Source: Arsukibacterium ikkense
Lineage (GTDB): Bacteria; Pseudomonadota; Gammaproteobacteria; Enterobacterales; Alteromonadaceae
Direction: 5' to 3'
Assembly (NCBI RefSeq): GCF_000987775.1
Contig: NZ_LAHO01000021.1
Span: forward strand, 1-64,000
DNA length: 64,000 nucleotides
How positions within the stretch are numbered: the stretch's first letter is position 1; every line of letters starts with the position of its first letter. Of the stretch, positions 42,714-50,208 are shown in pieces. Made by a program: the position numbers and the translations under genes. The notes beneath the pieces are model-generated. The model was given only the letters and a program-made list of their open reading frames with translations, ran no database searches and was not told the origin of the DNA.

Positions 42714-43541
42714 GTGCGGTGCTGCGTTTCATGGTTGAGAAATACCTTGTTAACAGTAATCCTTATTTCTGCACTGGTTGGTTGTTTGGCGGGCTTTCTG
42801 GCTGGCTTGCTCGGAATTGGTGGCGGCCTGGTTATCGTGCCGGTATTGGTGGTGTTATTACCTGCTCTGGGGGTGGTTAGCAGCGAGGAAATCATGGTGG
42901 TAGCGATTGCGACCTCTCTGGCCTCAATTATTATTACATCGGGCTCGTCTATCCGCGCTCATCATAAACGCAATAACGTCAGCTGGTCGCTGGCTGGCAC
43001 CGTGATGCTTGGTGCTGGCATTGGTGCCGGGATCACTGGCTTGGTTGCTCATCATCTTGATGGCGCTACCTTAAAAATATTTTTTGGGGTGGCTGTATTC
43101 CTGTTAGCGTTGCGCATGCTGGGTTCGCGCGCGGTGCTTGGCCGGGCGCTGTTGCCGGCAAAGCCACTACTGGCCGCTATTGCCGCCGCCCTGGGGGGTA
43201 TTGCGGCCCTGATGGGGATCGGGGGCGGCGCACTGGTCGTGCCGGTGTTAAATTATTTCTCGGTTGACATGCGCCGGGCTATTGGCTGTGCTGCGGCCAG
43301 TGGTATTGCTATTGCTGTGTTTGGTACCCTGGGGTATGTTATTGCCGGCTGGCAACACTACCAGTTTGCCGATGGTTTTTTGGGTTACATTTATCTGCCG
43401 GCATTAATTGGTATTGTTTCTACCTCAGTATTTACCGCAACGTGGGGGGCTGCCATGACGCAGCGCCTGCCTGTATTGACAATTAAACGGGTATTTGGGG
43501 TGTTTCTGATGCTGGTCGCGGCCAGAATGGTATTCAGTTAG
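42714..43541 (+). CDS. TauE/SafE (TSUP) family permease
   Basis: An inner-membrane permease with about eight helices and two TSUP repeats: GFLAGLLGIGGGLVIVPVLVV and AALMGIGGGALVVPVL. Its substrate is unknown; TSUP proteins move sulfite, sulfonates or other organic anions. It lies between ptsP and lgt, an arrangement I associate with Shewanella-type genomes. The N-terminus is uncertain: the GTG at 42714 adds a Cys-rich segment (MRCCVSWLRNT), and a later TTG near 42747, just before helix 1, is possible. It is a distant relative of the TSUP gene at 8430. Confidence 0.85.
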   Translation: MRCCVSWLRNTLLTVILISALVGCLAGFLAGLLGIGGGLVIVPVLVVLLPALGVVSSEEIMVVAIATSLASIIITSGSSIRAHHKRNNVSWSLAGTVMLGAGIGAGITGLVAHHLDGATLKIFFGVAVFLLALRMLGSRAVLGRALLPAKPLLAAIAAALGGIAALMGIGGGALVVPVLNYFSVDMRRAIGCAAASGIAIAVFGTLGYVIAGWQHYQFADGFLGYIYLPALIGIVSTSVFTATWGAAMTQRLPVLTIKRVFGVFLMLVAARMVFS

Positions 43542-43591
43542 TCAGGTTTTTTTCAGCTTTAGCCATTGGGCAGGCGTTTATAAGGGTAAGT

Positions 43592-44425
43592 ATGACAAGT
43601 TCCTATCTCGAGTTCCCCAATATCGATCCGGTATTAGTGTCTATTGGGCCTCTGTTTGGCTTTGGGCCGCTAAACATTCATTGGTATGGCGTGATGTACG
43701 CGGTGGCGTTTGCTTTAGCTTACTGGCTGGCCAGTCGGGCAGCGGCTAAACCAGGCTCTGGCTGGAGCAAAGAGCAGGTTAGTGATTTGCTGTTCTATGG
43801 CTTTTTAGGGGTTATAGTGGGTGGCCGCTTAGGCTATGTGTTGTTTTATAATTTCGAGCAGTTACTGGCTGAACCGTTATATTTATTTAAAACCTGGCAG
43901 GGCGGCATGTCGTTTCATGGTGGCTTACTTGGCGTTTTACTGGCGATGCTGTGGTTTGCCCGGCGCCATCAGAAATCTTACCTGGCGCTGGGCGATTTTG
44001 TGGCCCCTTTAATTCCACTAGGCCTGGCAGCCGGCCGGCTGGGCAACTTTATTAACGCCGAACTCTGGGGCCGCACGACTGATGTGCCCTGGGCGATGAT
44101 GTTCCCTAATGCCGGCGGTGTTCCCCGCCACCCATCACAGTTGTATCATGTGCTGCTTGAGGGCATTTTGCTGTTCATTATTATTGTGTTTGTAAGGCGT
44201 TTAAAGCCAGCTACCGGTACCCTGGGCGGCGTGTTTTTACTGGGCTATGGCGTGTTTCGCTTTTTCGTGGAATTTTTCCGTGAACCCGATGCCCATCTAC
44301 GTCAACTTGCAGAAGCCGGCATGACCATGGGCCAATGGTTATGCCTGCCAATGATCGCGATAGGTCTGGGTCTGATAATATATGTTAACCGTAAACCTGC
44401 AGTGCCTGCACGGGGGAGTAAATGA
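43592..44425 (+). CDS. lgt: Phosphatidylglycerol-prolipoprotein diacylglyceryl transferase
   Basis: Attaches diacylglycerol to the lipobox Cys of prolipoproteins, the first step of lipoprotein maturation. It is 277 aa with seven helices. The conserved HWYGVMYAVAF (N-terminal), GGRLGYVLFYN, MSFHGGLLGVL (essential His) and Lgt signature GRLGNFINAELWGR are visible. Several lipoproteins in this window (FlgO, FlgP, FlgH, the lipase) depend on it. Its stop overlaps the thyA start by 4 bp (ATGA), as in many relatives. Confidence 0.97.
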   Translation: MTSSYLEFPNIDPVLVSIGPLFGFGPLNIHWYGVMYAVAFALAYWLASRAAAKPGSGWSKEQVSDLLFYGFLGVIVGGRLGYVLFYNFEQLLAEPLYLFKTWQGGMSFHGGLLGVLLAMLWFARRHQKSYLALGDFVAPLIPLGLAAGRLGNFINAELWGRTTDVPWAMMFPNAGGVPRHPSQLYHVLLEGILLFIIIVFVRRLKPATGTLGGVFLLGYGVFRFFVEFFREPDAHLRQLAEAGMTMGQWLCLPMIAIGLGLIIYVNRKPAVPARGSK

Positions 44426-45255
44426 AGCAATATCTGGATTTAATGCGCCATGTGCTGGAACATGGACACAAAAAAACGGACCGCACGGGAACTGGTACCA
44501 TCAGTGTGTTTGGTTACCAGATGCGTTTCGATTTACAGCAGGGTTTTCCGCTTATCACCACTAAAAAGTGTCATTTGCGCTCTATTATTCATGAGTTGCT
44601 ATGGTTTTTAAAAGGTGAAACCAATATTGGTTATCTGCAGGATAACGGGGTATCAATCTGGAATGAGTGGGCAACCGATGCCGGAGAACTGGGGCCGGTG
44701 TATGGTGCGCAGTGGCGCAGCTGGACCAGTTCTGACGGTCAGGTGGTTGACCAGATCAGCCAGCTGATTAGCGATATTAAGCGCACACCGGATTCACGCC
44801 GGTTAATTGTCAGCGCCTGGAACCCCGCCGTATTACCCGACACCCGCTATTCGCCTAAAGAAAACGCCGCCATGGGTAAACAGGCTCTGCCGCCTTGTCA
44901 TACGCTGTTTCAGTTTTATGTGAATGATGGTCGCTTGTCTTGCCAGCTGTATCAGCGCAGCGCCGATATTTTTCTCGGCGTGCCATTTAATATCGCCAGC
45001 TATGCCTTATTAACGCTGATGGTGGCGCAGGTCTGTGGCTTAAAACCGGGTGATTTTGTGCATACCTTTGGCGATGCCCATCTTTACTTAAACCACTTAG
45101 AGCAGGTTAATACTCAGCTGGCGCGCCAGCCCCACCCCTTGCCGACCATGCGCTTAAATCCAGAGGTTGCCGATATTTTTGGCTTTACTATTGATGATTT
45201 TACCTTAGAGAATTATCAGGCTCATCCGCATATTAAGGCGCCAGTGGCGATTTAA
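44422..45255 (+). CDS. thyA: Thymidylate synthase
   Basis: Makes dTMP from dUMP with methylene-THF. It is 277 aa (E. coli 264). The catalytic Cys159 is in ALPPCHTLFQFYV. DSRRLIVSAWNP, QRSADIFLGVPFNIASYALL and HIKAPVAI (C-terminus) are diagnostic. The 13 extra residues relative to E. coli fall between SAWNP and ALPPC (RYSPKENAAMG), shifting Cys146 to Cys159. It is translationally coupled to lgt. Confidence 0.97.
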   Translation: MKQYLDLMRHVLEHGHKKTDRTGTGTISVFGYQMRFDLQQGFPLITTKKCHLRSIIHELLWFLKGETNIGYLQDNGVSIWNEWATDAGELGPVYGAQWRSWTSSDGQVVDQISQLISDIKRTPDSRRLIVSAWNPAVLPDTRYSPKENAAMGKQALPPCHTLFQFYVNDGRLSCQLYQRSADIFLGVPFNIASYALLTLMVAQVCGLKPGDFVHTFGDAHLYLNHLEQVNTQLARQPHPLPTMRLNPEVADIFGFTIDDFTLENYQAHPHIKAPVAI

Positions 45256-45277
45256 TGGCGCCATCCCTTTAGTTTTT

Positions 45278-45292
45278 TGGCCTGGTTCTTGC
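45278..45292 (+). promoter_or_regulatory. Sigma54 (RpoN) promoter for flgO
   Basis: TGGCCTGGTTCTTGC: GG and GC are separated by exactly 10 nt with TTGC at -12. It lies 56 bp upstream of the first flgO gene and just past the thyA stop. Confidence 0.8.
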
Positions 45293-45347
45293 TTTTGTGG
45301 TGCTACAGGCATGACATAAGCATGCAGGCCACAGCAATGAGGTGGAT

Positions 45348-45968
45348 ATGAGATTTTCAAGGTTAGTGTTGCTAACTGTGTTGCCAGCTGTATTGCTAGG
45401 CTGCGCTCAACCCGCAACCCAGTACCAGGCCACATCGGCAAATACTGAGCTTAGCGCCCAGCCGCTGGGGTTTTACACTGAGCGGTTAGCGCGGCAATTG
45501 TTTGCCCAGCTGGACGACAGCCCGCTTTGGCTAACCCGGCCACAAATTGCCGTAAGCAGCTTTTTACCGGCAACAGCGCTGCACTTGCGCGATGCCAACA
45601 GTGAGCAACGTGATTTCGCCAATCAGCTTAGCGAGAGCATGCTGGCGCATGGCCGCCAGTTTGGCTATCCGGTATATGAGTATCGATTGAGTAATCAGGT
45701 GACGCTGGCAGCCGATTATGAACAGGCACTCAGTCGGCAGCTTAGCGAAATAAATAGTCAAAGCAATGCAAATACTTTGCTGACGGGCACCTATACCCTG
45801 CAGCAAGATGCCATTATTGTAAATGCCCGGCTGATTCATATTCCATCCAGACAGGTACTGGCAGCAGTAACTGATTATATTCCGACAAACGTATTGTGGG
45901 GCATGCAACAGGTTAATAAGCGTGGTGAAATGTTTTACCGGCAAAGCCCGGCAGGAGAGCGCAAATGA
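45348..45968 (+). CDS. flgO: FlgO-family flagellar lipoprotein, copy 1
   Basis: An outer-membrane lipoprotein of the FlgO group, needed for flagellar stability and motility in Vibrio. It is 206 aa: signal MRFSRLVLLTVLPAVLLGC (lipobox LLGC). The FlgO domain includes RPQIAVSSFLPA, FANQLSESMLAHGRQFGYPVYEYR and ANTLLTGTYTLQQDAIIVNARLIHI. The start at 45348 has AGGTGG upstream; a GTG six bases earlier is in frame but lies in the ribosome site. It overlaps copy 2 by 4 bp and has a sigma54 promoter. Confidence 0.88.
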   Translation: MRFSRLVLLTVLPAVLLGCAQPATQYQATSANTELSAQPLGFYTERLARQLFAQLDDSPLWLTRPQIAVSSFLPATALHLRDANSEQRDFANQLSESMLAHGRQFGYPVYEYRLSNQVTLAADYEQALSRQLSEINSQSNANTLLTGTYTLQQDAIIVNARLIHIPSRQVLAAVTDYIPTNVLWGMQQVNKRGEMFYRQSPAGERK

Positions 45969-46621
45969 AGTGGTTAGTAATGTTAACAGTAAGCATAGTG
46001 GCAGCTATGGTGCTGAGCAGCTGTGCATCAGCCCAGCGCACGGTAAATGTGGCGGGGCAGGTGGGCAAACCGGATAGTCGGGCAGAGCGCATTGCGTTAC
46101 AGCCATCTCACGCTGCGCCGTCAGGCCATGAACAACACAGCCCGTCGCAGCAACCCCTGCTGACAGTAAACGATTATGTGCGTAATCTGGTGCATGAGTT
46201 AATGGCGCTGCAGCATAGCCTGGACAGTGACAGCCAGCTTGGCGTAACGGACTTTAGTTATGTAGACACCGGCTTAGATCAGGGTACGGTATTCAGTAAT
46301 TATCTGAGCGAAGCGATGATTTACGATCTGCATAAATTTGGCGTACCCGTGCTGGATTACAAAGTTACAGATTACATCAGAGTGACTGACAGCGGCGACT
46401 TTGTGTTAAGCCGTAACTTTCAGGAGCTATCTGAAACCGTGGCTATTCGTTATGTGGTCACCGGCACCCTGACCACGCATCAGCAAGGAGTATTAGTGAA
46501 TGCCCGGCTGGTACAAATTGATAATAAAAGGGTGATATCAGCCGCCCGCACCTTTATTCCACGCCATATAGTGCAGGCCGTCGTGTCCCGTCAGGGCGAG
46601 CAGGTTATGCGGATTAAATAA
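45965..46621 (+). CDS. flgO: FlgO-family flagellar lipoprotein, copy 2
   Basis: A 218-aa FlgO-domain lipoprotein: signal MKWLVMLTVSIVAAMVLSSC (lipobox LSSC) and a Ser/Gln/His-rich linker. The domain then shows LGVTDFSYVDTGLDQGTVFSNYLSEAMIYDLHKFGVPVLDYK and RYVVTGTLTTHQQGVLVNARLVQI. The same strand-helix-strand pattern occurs in copies 1 and 3, with low identity, so the duplication is old. It is coupled to copy 1 by ATGA and is co-transcribed from the sigma54 promoter. Which copy equals Vibrio FlgO needs an alignment; copies 1 and 2 are the best placed. Confidence 0.85.
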   Translation: MKWLVMLTVSIVAAMVLSSCASAQRTVNVAGQVGKPDSRAERIALQPSHAAPSGHEQHSPSQQPLLTVNDYVRNLVHELMALQHSLDSDSQLGVTDFSYVDTGLDQGTVFSNYLSEAMIYDLHKFGVPVLDYKVTDYIRVTDSGDFVLSRNFQELSETVAIRYVVTGTLTTHQQGVLVNARLVQIDNKRVISAARTFIPRHIVQAVVSRQGEQVMRIK

Positions 46622-46631
46622 GGCATTACCC

Positions 46632-46658
46632 TAAAGAAGTGATACTCAGGGCCGATAC
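46632..46658 (+). promoter_or_regulatory. Sigma28 (FliA) promoter for the third flgO paralogue
   Basis: TAAAGAAG, 11 nt, GCCGATAC, against the consensus TAAAGTTT-N11-GCCGATAA. It starts 34 bp before the ATG of copy 3, so this copy belongs to the late class. Confidence 0.8.
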
Positions 46659-46691
46659 ACTGTAACAGATTGTCAGTATATCGGGCCCGTT

Positions 46692-47366
46692 ATGTCTAAA
46701 ACCTTGCTTGTCACTTGCCGCTTATTTGTCACCAGCCTGAGCGCAGCTCTGCTGTTAACCGGCTGCAGCACGCTGCAATTACCCTGGCAAAGCCAGCAGA
46801 GCGCGCCATCGGCGCAACCATACTCGGCTAGCGCTTATATTCTGACGTCTGATACTGATATGCAGCAAGCCACTGCTGACTACCAGATGGCCAGCTATCC
46901 GCAAGCCGGCGGGCTTTATGCCAGCCATAAACTGCTGGATGATTACGTGGCCGAACTTGCGATGCAGTTGTATCAGAACAGCGCTGCGCCCCTTACAAAC
47001 GGTACCGTCGCGGTAGCCGGCTTTGCAAATTTATCACCGGCACGGGATACCTTGCACCCATTGGGTAACGCCCTGGCCGAGCGCTTTTTACAGCAACTGC
47101 CACGTTATGGCATCAGCATGGTTGATCATAAGCTGACCGGCAGTATTACGCTTACTGCCGCAGGCGATCAGGTGTTCAGTAACAGGGCAGGGCAGATTGC
47201 TGCTAACCAGCATATCGATTATGTGCTTAGCGGCACGGTGCAACAAAGCCAGCGCGGTGCCATGGTGCATGTACGTATTATGAATTTAAAAAGCAATGCA
47301 GTACTTGCCAGCGCCAGCCAGTTGATCCCACAGTTTGTGTTAGATACTGAGCCATTCAGATGGTAA
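46692..47366 (+). CDS. FlgO-family lipoprotein, copy 3 (late class)
   Basis: A 224-aa FlgO-domain lipoprotein: signal peptide ending in LLLTGC, then a Gln/Ser/Ala-rich linker. The FlgO core is TVAVAGFANLSPARDTLHPLGNALAERFLQQLPRYGISMVDHK and DYVLSGTVQQSQRGAMVHVRI. Unlike copies 1 and 2 it has its own sigma28 promoter, so it should appear only after hook completion. The role is unknown; a part in filament or outer-membrane passage is plausible. A tRNA-Arg gene follows on the opposite strand. Confidence 0.8.
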   Translation: MSKTLLVTCRLFVTSLSAALLLTGCSTLQLPWQSQQSAPSAQPYSASAYILTSDTDMQQATADYQMASYPQAGGLYASHKLLDDYVAELAMQLYQNSAAPLTNGTVAVAGFANLSPARDTLHPLGNALAERFLQQLPRYGISMVDHKLTGSITLTAAGDQVFSNRAGQIAANQHIDYVLSGTVQQSQRGAMVHVRIMNLKSNAVLASASQLIPQFVLDTEPFRW

Positions 47367-47389
47367 AAGTGAAGTTGTTGGGATAAAAA

Positions 47390-47464
47390 TGGCTGCCCCA
47401 GCAGGAATCGAACCTGCAACTGCCCCTTAGGAGGGGGCCGTTATATCCATTTAACTATAGGGCA
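47390..47464 (-). tRNA. tRNA-Arg (anticodon CCT)
   Basis: A complete 75-nt cloverleaf on the minus strand, CCA encoded. The acceptor TGCCCTA pairs with TGGGGCA (one G-T pair). The anticodon stem GCCCC/GGGGC surrounds loop CTCCTAA, giving anticodon CCT, which reads AGG. The T-arm GCAGGTTCGATTCCTGC is perfect. It sits alone between two flagellar genes. Confidence 0.95.
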
Positions 47465-47564
47465 AGAGTGCGGTTATTAACGCGCGAAAGTTTAACAGAA
47501 TAAATAGCTTAAGTGAACGGTAAAACAGTGTGCCGTTTTAGCGTTGCAGATCAGAACAGCCGAG

Positions 47565-48698
47565 TTAGAACCTGGCACTGCCGATACTGATTAAATCACC
47601 AATTTGCAAATGGCTTAACAACGCAGGGGTGCTGGCGCTGGCCCAGGCGTTATCGGTGCTTATTTCGGTAATTTTCAGTTGTACCGGGCTTTTATGCAGT
47701 TTTTGCAGGCCATCTTTGCCGGCAAAGCGCTGAATTTGCATTACTGTTACCGTGTCGCCCAGCTTTAGTCCCTGACGTGAGCCTTTATTCATTGCCAGTT
47801 GATGCTGGTTAATATGGCTGACCTGAGCCAGCAAACCCTGACAATGGGTGTGCTGTTGCACATCTTTTGCTACCGCTTTAAGTACAGTATCAATTTTCCG
47901 GCCATAGGCTTGCTGCCAGAACTGCTGACTGTGGCTGCTGCCTGCGCTTGTATCGCTATGCCATTCTGCCTGGGTGCGGTATTGCTGCTGATATACCAGC
48001 TGGTTATTAAATAAGTCGAATAAGGCAACATCCAGCGCGAAATAGCGCTGCCAGCGATCATCCTGCCAGAAGCGGCTGGTGCGCTTACCCAGTGATAAAT
48101 CGCTGATGCTGGTCAGCAGCACAAACTGCTGCCCGTCAGCGAACAGCTGGCGGTTAACATTGTCGGTCATTTGCCCGGGTTTTAAACTGTAATCTGCACT
48201 ACTGACAGACAGTGCCGGGCTGTAATCCTGCAGGTGGCGGGCTAACTGACTGGTCGCGCTTTGGCCAAGCTCAAATAGCTGGCCATGAATGGCATCGCGC
48301 CGGGCGGCCAGTTCTACCTGAGTAAGCAGCAGTGGCTTTTTCTGCATTGCGCCCTGGCAACTTTGGCGCTGTGGCAGAATTTCTGCTTGCAGGGTAACCG
48401 TCACCCTGTCGTTGCCGTAGTTTTCACTCAGCAGCCTGATTTCCCGGATCTCTGAACTGCTGTCCAGGCTAAGCTGATGTTGTTGCATTATCCCGGCCAC
48501 CAGCTGCTGTTGGCTGGTTACCCGCACGCCGGCAAACAGTGCCGCCCGCTCCAGTGCATCACTAATGGCTGCTTGCTTGGCCTGGTTGATATTACCTTGC
48601 TCTATTGGCGCCTGCCCGGTCATTTCATACCAGTTGGCATAAAGTGGGGCGCTTAACAACACCGTACAACAGGCACTTATTACTATTGATAATTTCAT
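47565..48698 (-). CDS. flgT: Flagellar assembly protein FlgT (H-ring)
   Basis: A periplasmic H-ring protein around the LP ring of polar sodium-driven flagella (Vibrio FlgT, 377 aa; here also 377 aa). The signal peptide runs to PLYANW. The N-domain is WYEMTGQAPIEQGNINQAKQAAISDALERAALFAG, a family block. A middle domain follows (VNRQLFADGQQFVLLTSISDLS), and a C-domain with MNKGSRQGLKLGDTVTVM and SHLQIGDLISIG. A good sigma54 element lies upstream. It is divergent from flgP. Confidence 0.93.
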   Translation of the reverse strand: MKLSIVISACCTVLLSAPLYANWYEMTGQAPIEQGNINQAKQAAISDALERAALFAGVRVTSQQQLVAGIMQQHQLSLDSSSEIREIRLLSENYGNDRVTVTLQAEILPQRQSCQGAMQKKPLLLTQVELAARRDAIHGQLFELGQSATSQLARHLQDYSPALSVSSADYSLKPGQMTDNVNRQLFADGQQFVLLTSISDLSLGKRTSRFWQDDRWQRYFALDVALFDLFNNQLVYQQQYRTQAEWHSDTSAGSSHSQQFWQQAYGRKIDTVLKAVAKDVQQHTHCQGLLAQVSHINQHQLAMNKGSRQGLKLGDTVTVMQIQRFAGKDGLQKLHKSPVQLKITEISTDNAWASASTPALLSHLQIGDLISIGSARF

Positions 48699-48743
48699 AG
48701 TTCGCCAATCATTAGTTGAAACTCTCTTGGTTAGCTGGATAAA

Positions 48744-48758
48744 GCAAAAACTATGCCT
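48744..48758 (-). promoter_or_regulatory. Sigma54 promoter for flgT
   Basis: On the minus strand, AGGCATAGTTTTTGC: GG and GC are 10 nt apart with TTTTTGC at -12, and only the first T of TGG is changed to A. It lies 46 bp upstream of the flgT start. Confidence 0.7.
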
Positions 48759-48811
48759 TTATTGGCAAGCCATGTGTTTAGCAACGCTTGTCTGCTGGAT
48801 TAACCAGAAAC

Positions 48812-48826
48812 TGGCGCAGAATTTGC
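48812..48826 (+). promoter_or_regulatory. Sigma54 promoter for flgP
   Basis: TGGCGCAGAATTTGC: exact TGGC and TTGC with 10 nt between GG and GC. It lies 57 bp upstream of flgP and back-to-back with the flgT promoter. Confidence 0.82.
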
Positions 48827-48882
48827 TTTAAATCTGCTGATCAATCTAAATTAACTCGGGCAAGCCTGATGATGGATGTAAC

Positions 48883-49338
48883 ATGATGAAATTAGCTGGT
48901 ATCACACTCTCTGCACTACTGTTGACTGGCTGCAGCCAGATCTTCGATAAGCATGTCGAATATACCCAGGTTAAGCCTGAGGTATTTCCGCTGTTACATG
49001 CGGTAGGTATGGCACCGATTTCATTGCAACCGGGTACATCAGACAGCCAGAAAATCTTGCTGGCGATGCGGGCATCCAAGCTAGAAGCGTATCGCGAGTT
49101 GGCCGAGCAGGTATATGGTCAAAGAATTGACAGCAGCAACAGTGTCAGCGCCATGGTGGCGGGGAACGATCAGTTTGGTGCTTCAGTGCAAGGAGTGATC
49201 CGTGGTGCGAAAGTGATTAGAACCTATGCGGTGGACGATGCATACTTTACCGAGTTAGAACTGGATTTTCAGCAGGTGTATCACTTGTACCAGAATGTCT
49301 ATCCGCGTCAGACGCTAAAAAGTATTCATTATTATTAG
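48883..49338 (+). CDS. flgP: Flagellar outer-membrane lipoprotein FlgP (LPP20 family)
   Basis: A 151-aa lipoprotein: signal MMKLAGITLSALLLTGC (lipobox LTGC). The LPP20/FlgP domain has AVGMAPISLQPG, QKILLAMRASKLEAYRELAEQVYGQRI and GASVQGVIRGAKVIRTYAV. In Vibrio and Campylobacter, FlgP forms outer-membrane disk or basal structures needed for motility. Two adjacent Met codons (48883 and 48886) are possible starts. It is a single-gene unit with its own sigma54 promoter, separated from flgO copies 1 and 2 by flgT, unlike the flgT-flgO-flgP grouping common in Vibrio. Confidence 0.9.
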   Translation: MMKLAGITLSALLLTGCSQIFDKHVEYTQVKPEVFPLLHAVGMAPISLQPGTSDSQKILLAMRASKLEAYRELAEQVYGQRIDSSNSVSAMVAGNDQFGASVQGVIRGAKVIRTYAVDDAYFTELELDFQQVYHLYQNVYPRQTLKSIHYY

Positions 49339-49367
49339 CTGTAAGATAAGGATGAATTACGCAAATG

Positions 49368-49802
49368 TCAGGCTTTGATACCTTTACCCATGTTATCAAC
49401 AGTGGGTTTGCCTTTATTGGTATAGGTTAAACCAGATTTGCCCTGGGACGACAATAATTCGGTTTTCAGGCGTTGCAAGGTTAGCTGGCTGTGTTCTACT
49501 GTCTGTTGATTGACAGCATTTTGCTGTTTACACTGAGCCAATATCTTATCTAATTCAGCAATGTGCTGTTCAAACCAGGCTTCTGCTTTAGCACTTGGCA
49601 ATAAATCATTGCCAGCTATCTGGCTGTCGGTTAGCTGGATTTCATTCAGTAAGCTTTGTTTGTCTGCCGTTAAGGTATTTAAGGTATCAATATCGCGGCT
49701 GGCCAGGGCGACAAGTTCTTGCCGTAATAACAGCAACAGCGCATCCAATTGCGCTTGTTGCTGTTGCAGCAGTGTGGTCAGAGGTTCATAGTGGCTAGTC
49801 AT
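49368..49802 (-). CDS. flgN: Flagellar export chaperone FlgN
   Basis: A small cytoplasmic chaperone for hook-filament junction proteins FlgK and FlgL. It is 144 aa and almost wholly helical (YEPLTTLLQQQQAQLDALLLLLRQE, ALASRDIDTLNTLTADKQSLLNEI), ending in a disordered tail (GLTYTNKGKPTVDNMGKGIKA) as in FlgN. The start overlaps the flgM stop by 1 nt (TAATG), so it is coupled to flgM. Its clients FlgK and FlgL are encoded at 60505 and 62530. Confidence 0.88.
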   Translation of the reverse strand: MTSHYEPLTTLLQQQQAQLDALLLLLRQELVALASRDIDTLNTLTADKQSLLNEIQLTDSQIAGNDLLPSAKAEAWFEQHIAELDKILAQCKQQNAVNQQTVEHSQLTLQRLKTELLSSQGKSGLTYTNKGKPTVDNMGKGIKA

Positions 49803-50131
49803 TATTTTTTGAACAAGTCACCTTCAAATTGCATGATTCGCCGGGCAAGTTGTTCAACATTAACCTTGTATTTGCCTTCAGCGATCGCCTGCTTAATTTT
49901 ATCAACCTTTTCCTGATCGATACCACTGGCCGCATTAGCTTTTTCCTGCAGTTTAGTAAACTGCTTGGCCTGCGGGGTTATCGATACCGAATCCTGGCGC
50001 TGGGCACCTTGCTGGGCAGCCTGTTGCGTAGCATTTTGCTGCACAGTTGTTTGCTGCCGCTGAACATTTTGTTCAACTTTGTCGTTTTTTACCTGCGGAT
50101 TACTCTGCAGGTTATTGATATTTATAGCCAT
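49802..50131 (-). CDS. flgM: Anti-sigma28 factor FlgM
   Basis: Binds and inhibits FliA until exported through the finished hook. It is 109 aa: INNLQSNPQ at the N-terminus, a long Gln-rich disordered stretch (about residues 20-45), then the sigma-binding half with DSVSITPQAKQFTKLQEKA and VDKIKQAIAEGKYKVNVEQLARRIMQFE, the FlgM signature. It is preceded by its own sigma28 promoter inside the flgA-flgM gap, giving feedback control, and is followed by flgN. Confidence 0.95.
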   Translation of the reverse strand: MAININNLQSNPQVKNDKVEQNVQRQQTTVQQNATQQAAQQGAQRQDSVSITPQAKQFTKLQEKANAASGIDQEKVDKIKQAIAEGKYKVNVEQLARRIMQFEGDLFKK

Positions 50132-50172
50132 GATAGAACCTCTTTACCTTAAACCAGTTCCCTATGTTCAGG

Positions 50173-50199
50173 TTAACGGCTGCGCTTTAAAAAACTTTA
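50173..50199 (-). promoter_or_regulatory. Sigma28 promoter for flgM
   Basis: On the minus strand, TAAAGTTT (8/8), 11 nt, GCCGTTAA (7/8 to GCCGATAA). It lies 42 bp upstream of flgM, the usual place for FliA-dependent flgM expression. Confidence 0.82.
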
Positions 50200-50208
50200 A
50201 TAAATTTT

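Noticed and set aside
48760..48790. Sigma28 element for flgT (TAAACACA ... GCCAATAA, minus strand)
   Set aside because: The spacer is 5 nt too short; the sigma54 element at 48744 fits better.
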